DNA from: Viscum album
Lineage: Eukaryota; Streptophyta; Magnoliopsida; Santalales; Viscaceae
Assembly (NCBI GenBank): GCA_963277665.1
Contig: OY728137.1
Coordinates: 1,175,484,670-1,175,548,669 of the forward strand
DNA: 64,000 nt
Direction of reading: 5' to 3'
A model generated the notes under the pieces. The model saw nothing but the letters and a program-made list of their open reading frames with translations, was not told the origin of the DNA and made no database searches. The stretch's first letter is position 1; every line of letters begins with the position of its first letter. Of this stretch, positions 36,558-49,330 are shown one piece after another. The position numbers and the translations under genes are program-made.

Positions 36558-38260
36558 TGATGCCTCCTGTCATGGGGTGTGAAAAAATAATATTTAAATT
36601 TCCTAAGTATATTATAGTAGTTAACTCAAGGAAGTATCCTGAAGAGGAGTGCACACAATACGAGATTTCCACTTTTTATTAGTTTTATGAAAACAATTAA
36701 TTTTAATTAATTTAGAAAAAAGTGAGAAAAAAAGTAGTTTGATTTGATTAGTTTAAAACAACTGAGAAAGATGGTGATCAGATTGGTTTTGGCTAGACCT
36801 AGTACTGTGCTATCAGGGTTTCCAAGTTTGTCCCCCTTTTTTTGTCTAGTTAGAGATATATTCATCTACCGAGTCCTCTCTATCCCTTGGTAAACTATTT
36901 GAAACCTCAAGTAGCTTTATTCTCCTTCCCATGCACGTAATGACCATAAAACACTCACCACCCAATCCTAATCTATTTCACCATATACAAAAGAGAATTG
37001 GGTGGAGGGAGATAAAGATTATTGACCAAAGCAATTAAAATAACAGAATTAAAACCTAATGCAACCACATTCAAAATTTAAAACTAAATTATGAATTGAA
37101 ACCATATTTATAAAGAAGAAGTAATCTTATTAGATTGAAACACAAGAACTCAAGCAAAGCACATAGGTATAGCCTCCCCTTTCCCAATCACTCAATAAAA
37201 CTACCCCTCCATGGATGGGGAAGTCGAGATGATGCGGGAGTGGGGAGACATTGTAATAAAATAAAAATAATTAAATGAAATAAATCTAAAGAAGTCCATC
37301 ATCCAATGTTTCCCTCATTGGTCGATTGAAGGAAGTGTGGATGGAATGGAATGATTTGAGAGGTGGGAGCTCCTCTCTTTTTATAGGATGAATTTTTCCA
37401 CCACAAGTTAGTGAATTTTATCCCAAATTAATGATCTAATAATACATTTCTCACTTCATGAAAGTTCTTCAATATTTCCTTTTCCGTCCACCCTAAAAAT
37501 TTTAGAGTATTTGGACTCTTGGTGATAGAGTTATGACCTTTTTACACCAAGAATTTATTCTGTTCAGGCAGAATCTTTACATTTCACATATCACGCCTTG
37601 ATGAGCATGAAAAATACCTATTCACATGTTGTATCCTTAATTAAAGTTGTTTATAATTGTATTGATCATAAAACCTCAAAATTTTATTGTAATTGGTCAC
37701 CTCATGTATGAGTTATGAATTTTTTATTAGAGGTTTATTTTTATGGATGAAATTTCCAGGAAGCTTCCTTCAATTGAGTTCATTCAAAATCCACCATAAT
37801 GGATTTCAAACTCCATGAAATTTAATATTTTCATGCGCCTTTGAGTATTATTTCACATCCAAATAGAATCACCTCAATTTAAGGTGCGTAAGCCGAGATG
37901 TGATTCCATTATTGTGGTGGGGTCCATACTGTCCTCTCGAAAAAATCTCCAACTTTATTGATTTTTTAAGGCCTCTAGATGCTCGAATTAGCCCCTGGTC
38001 CAAAATATAAAGATAAACGAAATATATCAAGGATTCTAAAAAAGAAGAATAATTAAATTTGGATTTATATTTTTAATGAAATGACCAAAATACCCTTGAT
38101 GTGAAAATCTGTCAAAAATCCAGATTTAAGAAACATTCCATTTTTAGCTCAACACACACAAAAAATATTAAAATCATGAAAATCAGATCAAATGGACAAT
38201 GTTTATGAAATTAAATCATTGAAAATCATATAAAAAATGATGAAAATGTTATCTCTATCA
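36558..38260 (-). repeat. Athila-like LTR copy 3 (5' LTR of array)
   Basis: 1703 bp; homologous to copies 1 and 2. The outer end ...CTATCA is followed by TGTGAGGAGG, which is not homologous to the internal region and so marks the outer edge of the array. Confidence 0.85.
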
Positions 38261-40620
38261 TGTGAGGAGGTGGTTCAAGATGAAACCTAAATGATTCCAA
38301 CTTAGGTGATACACATGTGGACAAGTGGAATAATATAGCTCATGCCAAGACTGACACAAGGAGTTATTTACCTGGGTTATATGTTGATTTATTATATTCT
38401 TAATAAATCAATCATTAGATAATCTCATGATCATGTCATTTATTTATTTATTTATTCTTTTCTATGCATTATTTATTTTATGGATGCAAGTCTGTGATCA
38501 AATGAATAAATGAATTAATGTGAAAAGATGGAATTTAAATAAATGGATTATTCATAAATGTTTTATCCAAAATTGTTAATTAATTAAGTAAAACACCCTT
38601 ATTATTAACAAGACATGTAAAATATAAAAGAAGATAAAATTTATGCATAATAAATTAAAATCCCTCAACTTAATATTAAGTCAGACTACACCTTCTATTA
38701 CTTGATTGAGAATATAACCATATAACTTGAAGAACCTTTATGATTTTTTGTTTTAACAAAGTTTTATTTTTATTTTCTGACAACTATTTTTTTGTAAAAT
38801 AATGTTTTTGAAAAATAGGTGAAATTTTCTGAATGTTCGAACCCAAACATAAAGGGGGAGAAAAGTTTTTTTTTTGAGAAAGTTTTTTTCCGGACATAAA
38901 AGTTCAAAATGAGAAGTACCAAATGCTGAAGTTATCAAGAAGATGAATGCTAAAAGTTATGAAATACTGATCATCAGACTCAGGTCTATCGGTATGAATA
39001 ATTGGTTAAAGTTTCTGTTAAAAAGATAGTTATTGTTTAGAAGTGTGAAGTCACAAGTTAAAATTTTCTCTACTTTATAAACTTAAGTAAAATGAGGCTA
39101 TACCAATCTCAAAAGTTCTCAACATCATAAGAGAGTCATGATATAGGAAGGAGTCTGTGTTTGAAGAGTTATGAATTCATAATTGTGAAGAAACTCGAGA
39201 AGATGAAGATTCTGGTTTTCAGTCAGATAAATAAATCAAATACACAGATCATCAGATACAAAATAATTGACGGAATACATTTTTGATTTCTAGAAGTTTT
39301 CCTTTACTATAATCAGAGAAAGAAATAAGTTTCTGAGTTAGAAAGTCAGAATGTTGCTGAAGAGGTTGAATGGAGATAGTGATTTCATGATTTAGAAACT
39401 TCTTTAACTTTATAACCTTAACTTAGATGATGATTTTCTAATATTTAAGTTTTAATAAATCATTAAGACTCTCATGATAAAATATTTTAAAGAAATGGAG
39501 GAATCATAAAGATTTTATCAGTTCTAGGAATCAAGACAAAGTTTTCATCGTATCTGGAATTATCAGAATCATAATTTTTTAAAAGTTTGAAAGAGTTATA
39601 GGTGATGAGGTTTGAATGATTTCCAAGTTATAGAGTGAAGTTTCCATTATAACGAGAATTACATCATAATGATAATTCAATTATAATAAGGATTCAAGTA
39701 GGATGACTCTGAAAAGGAAAGTCAACCAGATTAACTCTGATGAGAAAATTCAATTATGAATAAGTTGAGGAAGTTCCATCCTAATGATCCGAGGAAGTTA
39801 TATCATAATGAGATGAGTAAGTTCCATTGTAATGAGCTAAGGAAGTTATATAATACTGAATAAAAGTTAGGAAGTAGGAGAAGGATGATTATGGAGAAGA
39901 CTCAATAAGATTCTAGAATATTTGTGAAGAGTTGAAGAGGTCAAACTTTAAATTCAAATATTTTTAGATCTTAGAGTTTTTGAATTTGAGTAAGTAAGAA
40001 AAGTTTTTCAGTTTCCCACTTTTCCATTCTAGGATGCCTATAAATAGATGCACAGTACATTCGTACTTTGAAATATTTTTCACATGTTAAAAATTTATAT
40101 CACTAAAAAGTTTGAGTCAAAGGTTGATTGAGAGTTATTTTCAAACATAGATCTCATTAGAAGATTAGACAGGTGAACGTTTTATTATTAGACTAAGGAA
40201 TATAGGACTGAGGAATATTAGACTGAGCAGTTGAGCAAAGTTTGAGAAGTGGATTTTGAGAAAAGGGTTCATCATAATGAGTCCATCATAATGAGTCAAT
40301 CAGACATAGAGAATTAGACCCAACCAAATTGAATTGGCGATCCAAACAACACATTTGTGGATAAATTTGAAAAAGTATTTATTCTTTTGTTTTGGATCAA
40401 ATTTTTATAATCAAACTTTGTAAACTAATGAAAGTTAGTATAATCATTCCTATCGGGAGATAGTAGGTTTCTAATAGGATTTGGCACAAGTTTTATTCAC
40501 TTATTCATTATAGTTAATTTTCATAGACCCATAAGAGTGGCTATGGAGAGAATGTTGGTTCTCACACTAAGGCCTAACCTTGTAAATATCATTTTTTGTT
40601 GGTGCCAAAATGCATGCTAC
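38261..40620 (+). repeat. Unclassified AT-rich LTR-like DNA with CATAATGA repeats
   Basis: No protein is recognised. Short units built on CATAATGA / ATTATAATGAG with GAGGAAGTT spacers cluster at 39640-39860 and recur at 40268-40296. A TATA box (TATAAATA, 40039-40046) is followed by sequence like an LTR R/U5 region. It may be a copia- or gypsy-type LTR in plus orientation; I could not fix its ends or find a matching partner. Confidence 0.35.
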
Positions 40621-43500
40621 TAGAGAATTAGAGGAGTAAATAATCAATTTCAAGCCAATATAGTCACAAACAGCCCCAAAATTCATCAAAGGAGTCTGCC
40701 TCCTAAAGATCCTTCATAGAGACCCCTCCCCACCACGAGCATGTGAAGGTGGATGATGGTACTTCTACGAGTCTGATGAACCCCTACTATTGTGAAAACA
40801 TATTTAGTAGATAGCTTAATGAGTTTGATGGAGCTGTGACCCTTCAAATTGCCTTTTTTTTCTTCGTGGCGTGTGTTTGACCATCGTGAGACCCGATTAC
40901 ATATAAATAGTCACCCACCCACCTCAAAAGCATGGTTACCTTGAATTTTCACCTTACGATCTCCCATTTCACGAAGCACTCAAGCACTGTGAACTAGAAA
41001 GAAAAATGGATCACCGCTGTTATTGGAGCATTGTGATAACCCATTTCCTTTTTCCATCAATTCCATTGCCTATGGTAGAGATTTCCTTCACAAAGTTCTA
41101 TGCATTTCGAGGAGGAAGGATCCCTTTTGGGTCGCTCGAGGCTTTGTAAAGCATTCAACCTTCATGAAGCACTCTTCCATTGAGCCAGGACTTTGTGCCA
41201 AGGCATGGTCAACCTACTTCACGAATATCTTTTCTTTGCAAAGACCCTACCCTCCGGAAAGAACCTGAGCTTCATGAAGAATCTCTCAGTGAGGTCCCCT
41301 ACTTCACAAAACCCTCTTCCATGTGGCCCTACAGGCTTGTATGTAGTGAATTATTGGTCCCTCATGTGTATTTCCTTATTGAGTTGCTTCACCTATTACT
41401 TTTTAACATAGGTATGACACTGACTATTTATTTTTCACATAGATATGCTAACATGGACCCCATGATCTACCATTCCTCTACACCACTCCCATTAGACATT
41501 TCTGATGCATCACCTTCCCCAAGTGTGGGTGGGTATCAGTTATATAAGTCCAAGGGGTGGGGAGTGAGTTCTCCCTCGCCCGAGCTGCAAGATGTTAAAA
41601 TGATTAGAACCAACATCCTAAACACATGAAGTTAAAATGTGGTCACCCCATGTGTGGAAAGTCCAAAAGTATTAGAGAGGGGTTGGGCACTGGGAACCTT
41701 TCACTTCACGTTTTCACAATCTTCCATCCCTCTCCCTTTGAATTTTGTAGCCATGTGCACCTTAGGCAGTCTCCATGTAAGCCCTAAAATAACTTTGATA
41801 GGGTAATCTGTATACGATTGACATGGAATGAGATATTCCTCACATGGAATGAGATCATCCTTATACAATAATACATCCTAATGAGGATTCTTCCATGCAT
41901 ATTCCCCACTCTATCCAATGAACTATTTGGGTTTTGATCCCTATCTTCTATACAGGGTATGTAGGATGCCCCTATGAGGTTCAATCCAAACCAATGGTAA
42001 ACTTTGGTGCCCCCCTCCTAGGGGTGAAACTCCCTGATCCACCCTTAGTGGTGTCCAGATCAGCCCCCATATGGGCCTCCTCTTTAGTTTTAAGCCCCAT
42101 CACGCCCCTCTATGAACTATATGAACTTTTATTTCAAACCAATTGGGATACGTAGAAAGCCTCTATGAGGTCCAATACCATCATCCATATCCATCATGAT
42201 ATCATCCAAGTCATATCATTGGAAAGATCATGCCCTTCAACTAGGATACATTATCTCTTCCAAGCCCATCAGACAGATTCTACATGTAATCCCCAAGCCC
42301 CCTTTCAGAACTACATGGACTTTGATTCCCAACCAACTGGGATACATAGGAAACCTCTATGAGGTTCAATCCTAACACCCTCAACAACCCATCCATTCCA
42401 TCCATTTCTCCCACTTCCTTCATATCCATCTTTATTATTACCCAAGCTGCCACATCCCAATGGAATCACATCATCCATATAGCCCATCTCATTGAATAAT
42501 CCCCATTCATCCACATTATCGCTACTCCTAGTAGGATCCAGGTAGTCTTAGTGCGTAAGTCACACTCCATCCAATGAACTACATGGGTTTTTATCCCTAT
42601 CTTATATACAAGGTATGTAAGATTCCTCCTCAAGGTTTAATCCCAACCAATGGTAAACCTTGATGTCCCCCTCATTAGGGTATAACTCCTTGATCCTCCC
42701 TTAGTGGTGTCCATATCATCCTTCATAGTGTGAAACCTTCCCTTCACGGGACACACCACTCTCGAGTCCTCCATCATAGGGCATTATAATCCATACTTAT
42801 GGTATACCTTCCAGGTTCTCCCTCATAAGGATGTACCTATCTAATCCTCCCCCATCAAGCGTTCTAATCAACCCACTATGTCTCTGCAATATATTAAACT
42901 CGCAACCCTCTGTCTCCGCTAGACATTAAAACTTGTAACCTACCCCATGTTAAACATGGGATGCCTGAGGAAAATATTGGAATACATGCCTATGGAGTAA
43001 AATACCCCATGATCTATGTGGGATGCCTTGGGTTTCTACGCCCTTGAGAATCCCTCTTATGAGGAAGAATACATGTGCTCCAATGTTCTAGCATCCAGAC
43101 ATGCCACTGATACCCAACATGATTACTCTCCTGACTAAAGGTTATTGACCTGTCAAAACCCCTTGGAGTGTCCATATAGAAGAAGCGTAATTAATTGGAA
43201 TCCAAAAAGATATGAATATGGAATGAGTTTCATGGACTATGACACAAATCTATGAGGGAGACCTGTACTAGGCGATGAATTCTGAGGAGGAATCCAAAGA
43301 AGGAGGAACCAAAATCCCATCATCACATTTTGATCAAGGAGAAAACATCCCTGAAGAAGTGATGAATTATGACTAAATTTGAAAATAGACAATGTAGGAT
43401 ATAATGCACCCTCACCTAATGGCAACATGCGCGGGTGGCGTGTCCTGGCGAAAGCGTCAGAAATAGAAATGGTGAACCCAACATGAACTCTTATCATCAA
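40621..43500 (+). repeat. Probable 5' LTR/leader region of the Tat-like element
   Basis: It holds a TATA box, TATAAATA at 40902-40909, followed by C/T-rich sequence, then four GGGATACGTAG-type modules (41922-42650). This kind of module is typical of non-coding parts of plant Tat-lineage elements, and the Tat-like coding region lies downstream in the same orientation. Open frames such as 41180-41629 (149 residues) resemble nothing I know. LTR ends and a primer site were not found. Confidence 0.35.
41922..42650 (+). repeat. Four GGGATACGTAG modules, left set
   Basis: Modules at about 41922-41993, 42112-42179, 42308-42377 and 42576-42650 share the order GAACTAYATG, then TTGATTCCC or variant, GGGATACGTAG, CCTCTATGAGGTTCAATCC and AACC. 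CCTC/GAGG gives a further small hairpin. They match the start and core of the modules at 54-56 kb. Confidence 0.75.
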
Positions 43501-44536
43501 TACGGGGATGAGTAGAATTCGAGACATCATAAAATGAGTGTGTCAATAGATCCAGATATCCCATGCTAGGTATCACCAAGAAAATAGTGGGCCTAACGTG
43601 GAACTCACTAGATATCGGGGTAGTTAATCATTGGGAATTCTGGTCTATGACATTTTTAGCGTGTATCTCTCTCTCTAGCCATCCAAGATTAGACGATGCT
43701 GGGGCATTGAGAATTTATTTCCTTTCATTCATACTGATAGTTAAATCTTCATGATTTGTAGGATTTAAGCTATAGGAAAACAATTTCCCCAACCCATAGA
43801 CGTAGGGGTAGGGGGAACAATAATGCGACAATCCTACACGACTCTGCCTATTCCACAACGTCATCCACGACCACATCTATCGATAACCCACACCCCATAT
43901 CACCCTCATAAATTGTTCATAGGAGTGTGATTGATGAACTAATACGACGATACAAGTATAAGGGGGTCATTCCCATGAGGCAAATGGACTGCTAGGACCT
44001 ATAGGATTCTATGTCTCGACGTCACCACCACCCTAAGGACTGTGTAGGGATCTACCACTCCCCACTCTCACATCCAATTGCTTCAAGATCCTATTCCTAG
44101 AGTGATATTATAACTTTATCCCCTATACCAATAAGGCGGGGGATGCCAGGGTCACCCTGTATGAAACTACTACCAGGGAGATAATAAGGAGGGCTCCCAC
44201 TAGGCCATGTCAATGCCACCAATGACCGATATCACTGGTCAAAGAATAGGTGGTCTACACCATTGATCCACCTACCCCGGTCTAGGTGACCCAATTTCAG
44301 CATCAGGAGCAAGCTCAAGAAGATTCCCATCAGGGGGAATTATCTTATACATATCTAGTGTACCATACCACCCCAACACATTATACTAGATCTCTGCTAC
44401 TATAGAGCAAAGAATCATCAACGCCTGATCAGTATTGAGGCCTCATCCACCCTAAGGGCGGACTAGGTTGAGTCTTTTGATAAAAATCACATCCAAAATA
44501 TGTTATAGGATGACTCATGATGATGAGATCCAGTAC
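43501..44536 (+). other. Unassigned DNA upstream of the EVLP repeat
   Basis: About 1 kb with no recognisable domain. The plus-strand frame is interrupted by stops. It may be the start of an extra reading frame before gag, as Ogre-type elements have, but there is no motif to prove it. Confidence 0.3.
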
Positions 44537-45316
44537 CTAGTCCCTCCCCATACCATCTCCACACAGAGTGGAGGTCCTCCCCGCTCCAGCACTCATCAGC
44601 ACTGAGGTCCTCCCTGCGTATCCAGTATTAGTCAAAACAGAGGTCCTCCCCACCTTGTTGAGATACAACATGAAGGTCCTACCCATGCCTATGGTTCCTG
44701 ATGCAGAGTCCCTCTCCATGTCATAGATCATCAATGCGAAGTTCCTCCGCACGCCATTCCTAGTTCAAGTAGAGGTCCTCCCCACTCCAGCTACCATCAA
44801 AGAGGAGGTCCTCTCTTCATCAACAACCAAAATGGTGGTCCTCCCCATGTCCAGTTCAATCAGTATAAAGGTCCTCCTCATGATACCACTTTTAATCAGT
44901 ACAGAGGTCCTCCTTTTTCCACAAGAAGTTAATATAGAGGCCCTCCCCATGTTCTCATCAGCTCTAGTGGAGGTCCTCCCTGATTTAGCACTCATCAATG
45001 TGGAGGTCCTCCCCGCACATCTAGAAACTAACACGAAGGTCCTCACCATGCTCAAGATCACCAACATCGAGGTACTACCCATGTACCATTTGACATATAC
45101 CCATGTTCTCCTCACACCTCATCTCAAAAAATAGAAGGTCCTCCCTACTCTCATACCCAACATGGAGGTCCCCATTTCCTTAGTGATTAAAGAATAGGTC
45201 CTCTCCACACCACAAGAATCCAAAATGGAGGTATTTCCCATGTTCTCACCAACTCCAACGAAGGTCCTCCCTACTTCAGCACCAACTTACACAGAGGTCC
45301 TCCCCATGCCGAAGAT
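44537..45316 (+). repeat. In-frame minisatellite encoding EVLP peptide repeats
   Basis: About 20 imperfect 33-36-bp units around GAGGTCCTCCCCA, nearly all multiples of three. In the plus frame, the orientation of the downstream pol, they encode an 11-12-residue repeat E-V-L-P-x-P/M-x(4-5)-N/T. Only three stops (all TAG) interrupt about 250 codons. The minus strand is also open over much of it (GRTS-type repeat), a side effect of the near-palindromic core. The array could be part of an ORF upstream of gag. Function is unknown. Confidence 0.75.
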
Positions 45317-46990
45317 TTACCCTACCCTGAAGAGCCATCCTGGGGTAGAAGGGTGAGCCATCACCGTTGAAGGAAGAACCATGAGAAGTGCTAGATCATT
45401 GTTAATACACTCCACTTCTAAAATTATAAATCAGAATGCACCTCAATGATAGAGCCTTCACCTCGATCCCATGCATAAGAGTCTAGGGTAGGAGCTCAAC
45501 ATGTAATTTTTATCATCCCAGAGAGTGATATTCAGAAGATACCCAAATCCCTTTATAGGTACATGTAAGAGGATGAAGATTTTTCTCCCTTACAAGGTCT
45601 CACAATGCAGTCATCCCTATCATCACTGGTTTCATTCTCTACTTCTACTTGAAATCATAGGGAATTATTCTGGGATTTGATAGATAATGTGCACCCACCA
45701 GGTCCACCAACAATAACCGTCACCTTCGTACATGAAGAATTGGTCAATATACCATCCTATAGGGACATGATGATGCAGTCAGTACCACCTCTGGGGGACG
45801 ACCTAGAAAGTGGTGGTTAGTCAGCTCACACAGTGTTTTCTCCACTAGCCAGTCCACCACCACAACAATCCATATCAGTGCCGCTACCAGTTCCTTATCC
45901 ATCCCTGATCTATGAGTGGGGAACAAAGAGTATGATCACACTTCTAAATATAGAAGCTTATGGGAAACTCTAGTAACTGATTAGTTTTCTAATATGTTAT
46001 GGCCGATCAATACTCTCGACTTCAACATTCTGGAGTCGCTCACCCAAGATGAGCTCATGTATTTCTGTCAGACTATCTGGGTGACACATTTACACCTATG
46101 TGGCTATTATTTTTCCTATCAAAATATCCAGGAGCATTAAGATTACATCAACCAAAAATATCTCATGGTTGAGTTAGTAGTGCTTCTCGTGGATCAACAC
46201 CATGCATCAACCGGCTATCACCGAACCCTTAAACAATGATGTTTTTAGAGATTTACCATGCTTTGTAGAATTATTAAAGAGGAAAACCCACATGTTCAGA
46301 TCCGTGGTTGGGGGAAGTATACTTCTCTTCACTTCAGTCCCATCCTGCGCTAACTTGACTTGCCTAGTGATATCGTGGATATACCATTGGATGTAGTCAC
46401 AATGAATATGGATGACCATAATCCACTCAAGTAGAAGGACAAAAAGGTAAGGATTTATGAATAGTACTTGCCTCATAGGGTAGCATAGTACCATTTGGAT
46501 TCTCATACGAGCATCATCACTTAGTAGAAAAGGCATATACATATCCTTACAGTGCCCTCTGAGTCATTTCACTTCAGTAAAGACCCCCCAAAAGGGTAAA
46601 TGATAGACCAGGACCTCTAAGCCATCTAACCTATTTAGTGTAGTGAAAAAGATGTAGGTTGATCCTGATAAGGATTATTTCCTACAGTATATTGATGAAA
46701 AGAAAAAGTTAATTGAATAGATCCTCACTGAGTTCCTCGAAGAGTGATGTTTGGACTATGGTGATCTATGATACAATACTATCCCTCCTCCGCTAGGGCA
46801 GTAGGTGTAGCCATAGGCCATCCTTGTCCAGTTGCCTCCCATCGACCTTGACGGTCCTGTGCATCCCGGTAGGGTAGAGACCAGAGCCTATGGAAAGAGA
46901 CTGTGATATTTGTCATTGAATCCACCCAATCTACGTGAGAACCCTCCTCGAGACCTGGCTCAGGATGTTCCTCTATAAACTCCTTAGGTC
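45317..46990 (+). pseudogene. Decayed region between EVLP repeat and gag
   Basis: The plus frame gives broken runs, for example around 45990-46440, that read like protein with Gln- and Trp-type stops but match no domain I can name. It is probably the N-terminal gag or extra-ORF part of the Tat-like element. Confidence 0.4.
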
Positions 46991-48110
46991 GTTCCTATAG
47001 TAGCTCCATAGTATTATATATTCGTTCCATAAGCCATTGAGCCTACCTATCATGTTAAAGATCATTCCAATGAACTATTGTTCAGGAATCCTCTCCAAGA
47101 CAGTAATACCTACTAGGGTGATCCAATGGATTCTCTCATCTCCCACCTCGAGGCTCTTGAGACACGCTAGGTGGCAATACCACCTGATGGAAATCCGTAT
47201 CCAGCATGGGTGGATGAAATGAAAGCACCCTCAGATTTAGAGAAACCTACCTTCTCCCCCTTCAATGGGATGGAAGACCTGCTGTATCATCTGGACCACT
47301 TTATTTGAAGATGTAGACCAATGTTGGGAACTCCTTCACATCAGAAATCCATCAAGCTCCGATGTTTCATATAGACATTAGAAGGACCTGAATTCATCTA
47401 GTACAACTAGTTATCCATTGGGTCCATTACTAGTTGGGAAGATCTTTGTAGGTAGTTTGTTTATCAGTTCATCTCCACCATGCAAAAGGAGAGTATTGCC
47501 GACCTCTTCAAGTGCAAACAACAACCAGATGAGTGAGTCACAAACTTTGTTGTCTGGTGGAAGGGCCTCACGTATTCACTCAACATGCCACTGAATCAAG
47601 AATAGCTAATGATGATGTGTGTGGAGAATGTTAAGAAGAAATTGGTCCCCTCCATAATCAATCATAATTTCCTAGGTGGATCCTGATATTTCTATGAAAA
47701 GGCTCAACGCTTAGAGGAATCCTTGTAGCAAGCTAAGCAGGCATGCCCGTTGCCTCCTCCAGCTCACGTGAGAATATATGCCAAAGTAGAGACTATTTAT
47801 ATTTCACATATAGAGGATGACATGCCACTAGAATTGTTACCAGTAGACCCTCATCCATAGCCTCAATAAGGGAATCATCCTTAGGCTTAGTATCGCCTGC
47901 TGTTGAATCAACAAACACCACCCCATCAAGAATATTCACCTAGGAGAGACAATCAGGATCTAGCCTCCCATCAGGCTCCAGCCCCTCATCAGGGCCTGAC
48001 TCCAAGAATTCCCTTCCTAGATAAGAGAAACCACATATACTCACTTAATGAGGCCAAAGTTCCCAGATACTTCCATAGTGACTTAGATTAAGGAATTATG
48101 AAACTGCTAA
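46991..48110 (+). pseudogene. Tat/Ogre-like gag remnant
   Basis: Plus-strand gag with many stops. Recognisable pieces: FSPFNGMEDLLYHLDHFI, SIKLRCF, SITSWEDLCR, FVYQFISTMQKESIADLFKC, VTNFVVWW, a KKLVPSIINHNFLGGS block and a Q-rich C-terminal part near 47750-48000. These fit Ty3/gypsy gag of the Tat lineage, the particle protein. Several stops sit where Gln would fit best (Q-rich runs near 47850-47895), consistent with CAG/CAA to TAG/TAA. This gag clearly differs from the Athila-type gag at 58363. Confidence 0.75.
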
Positions 48111-49330
48111 AATGCAGGAAACCCCAATAGATTGATCTCAATGATCACCCCAACTATTTTCCTTATCACAGAATACTTGGATATATAATCAAGTAATTAT
48201 ATATGTTCAAGGACTAGATTCAGAACCAGTTTGATAAAAATGTAGTCATATTGGGCCCTACCCTAGCACATGTGGCATGCATCTCTGCAGTACTTGACAA
48301 TGACAATGAAGGTGAATGGTAGCAGGTCTCCAGCAACTAATTTTAGAAGTATGAAAATTAGTTAGACTGCAGAGCAGTCTCTCTCACCCATGGTATCATT
48401 CATGCTACTTTGAAATGGCCTAAGTATTCTAAAGCCACCAATCCTTCTTTGGGTACCAATTCCACATCCACATCACAACCTTCTTCTCCTTAGAAGAGTA
48501 GATGCCAACAGTGTAAGGGAAAGAAAATACCCCCACTGATATCAAACCCATCTCTCACTCTTGGAGATTTCATGATTCTAGAGATGGGAGTTTCCCCCAG
48601 AATTCATCCATCATTAGAAGACTCCTTGGATGATGAGAAGGAGCATTAATATGTGAATAATGTCGAGATGGTGGATCCTTATATGGTACTCTATGATGAG
48701 AAATATTAGGAAGTTCCTCCTAATGTCCTTGGTCGACACCATCATCGATATAACTATGGATATGTGAATCATCATAATGATCAGTCTAGTGATTCCAGTG
48801 AATACATGAATGCTACTGAATCATTAGAATGATTCAATTCCACTGCTGATCAAGCTACTTTACCAGGTAGAATAGCCGCAACCACATCATGATCGGCTGC
48901 ACCTAGCTGTAGCCAGGCCTCAGTCACTTGACAATAATCTAGTGGTAATTTTGTATGGTTCATCTCATGAACAGCTAGATATTCCCAATAATAGTCAAAA
49001 TCCACTGTTTTGACAAAAAATACCTATCATACCTCCCTCCAAATAGAAACCTCCTGTCAGTAGAAATGTGCACCTAGCACGGAAGTGTGATGTTATCAAG
49101 AACCTTGCCATAATTTTTGAAAATATATCGAATCTTGAGAACCTTTTCCTATCATAAGATATGCTTTAATCTCTTGTATATTCCTTGAAGAGTCCCTATA
49201 GTTTGAGAAAGAGGTAGAAACTGTAGATGCCTTCCATGTTGAGGAAGTCAAGCGACCAGAGTGCCAAGCCATCATCTTGTTTTTAGGAGAAGATGAAGGC
49301 TCACCTGTATAGGGGAACATTCGTCCACTG
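48111..49330 (+). other. Decayed gag-protease linker
   Basis: Broken reading frame between gag and protease; includes an R-C-Q-Q-C-K-G-K-like basic piece near 48500, where a linker or nucleocapsid part could lie. No complete zinc knuckle is seen. Confidence 0.4.

Larger units (their letters stand above)
22763..38260 (-). mobile_element. Athila-like LTR-int-LTR-int-LTR array
   Basis: Three homologous ~1.7-kb LTRs (22763-24490, 29673-31402, 36558-38260) separate two homologous internal regions of 5182 and 5155 bp, all on the minus strand. On that strand LTRs start TGATAGAG-like and end near GTGCGTCA. Polypurine tracts and a primer site lie at the expected positions. The internals carry Athila-type gag and protease remnants but no RT, RNase H or integrase. 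This suggests a non-autonomous or internally deleted family, duplicated by LTR-LTR unequal recombination. Flanking pentamers (TGCGT left, TGTGA right) do not match, so the ends may come from different insertions. Confidence 0.85.

Noticed and set aside
22763..38265. A clean target-site duplication for the Athila array
   Set aside because: The left pentamer TGCGT and right pentamer TGTGA do not match, so no duplication is claimed.
41180..41629. 149-residue plus-strand open frame
   Set aside because: No recognisable domain, overlapping frames on the same strand, and located in LTR-like DNA; kept only as a note.
44537..45115. Minus-strand GRTS-repeat open frames
   Set aside because: They are the complement of the EVLP minisatellite; the plus strand agrees with the orientation of gag-pol, and the near-palindromic core keeps both strands open.
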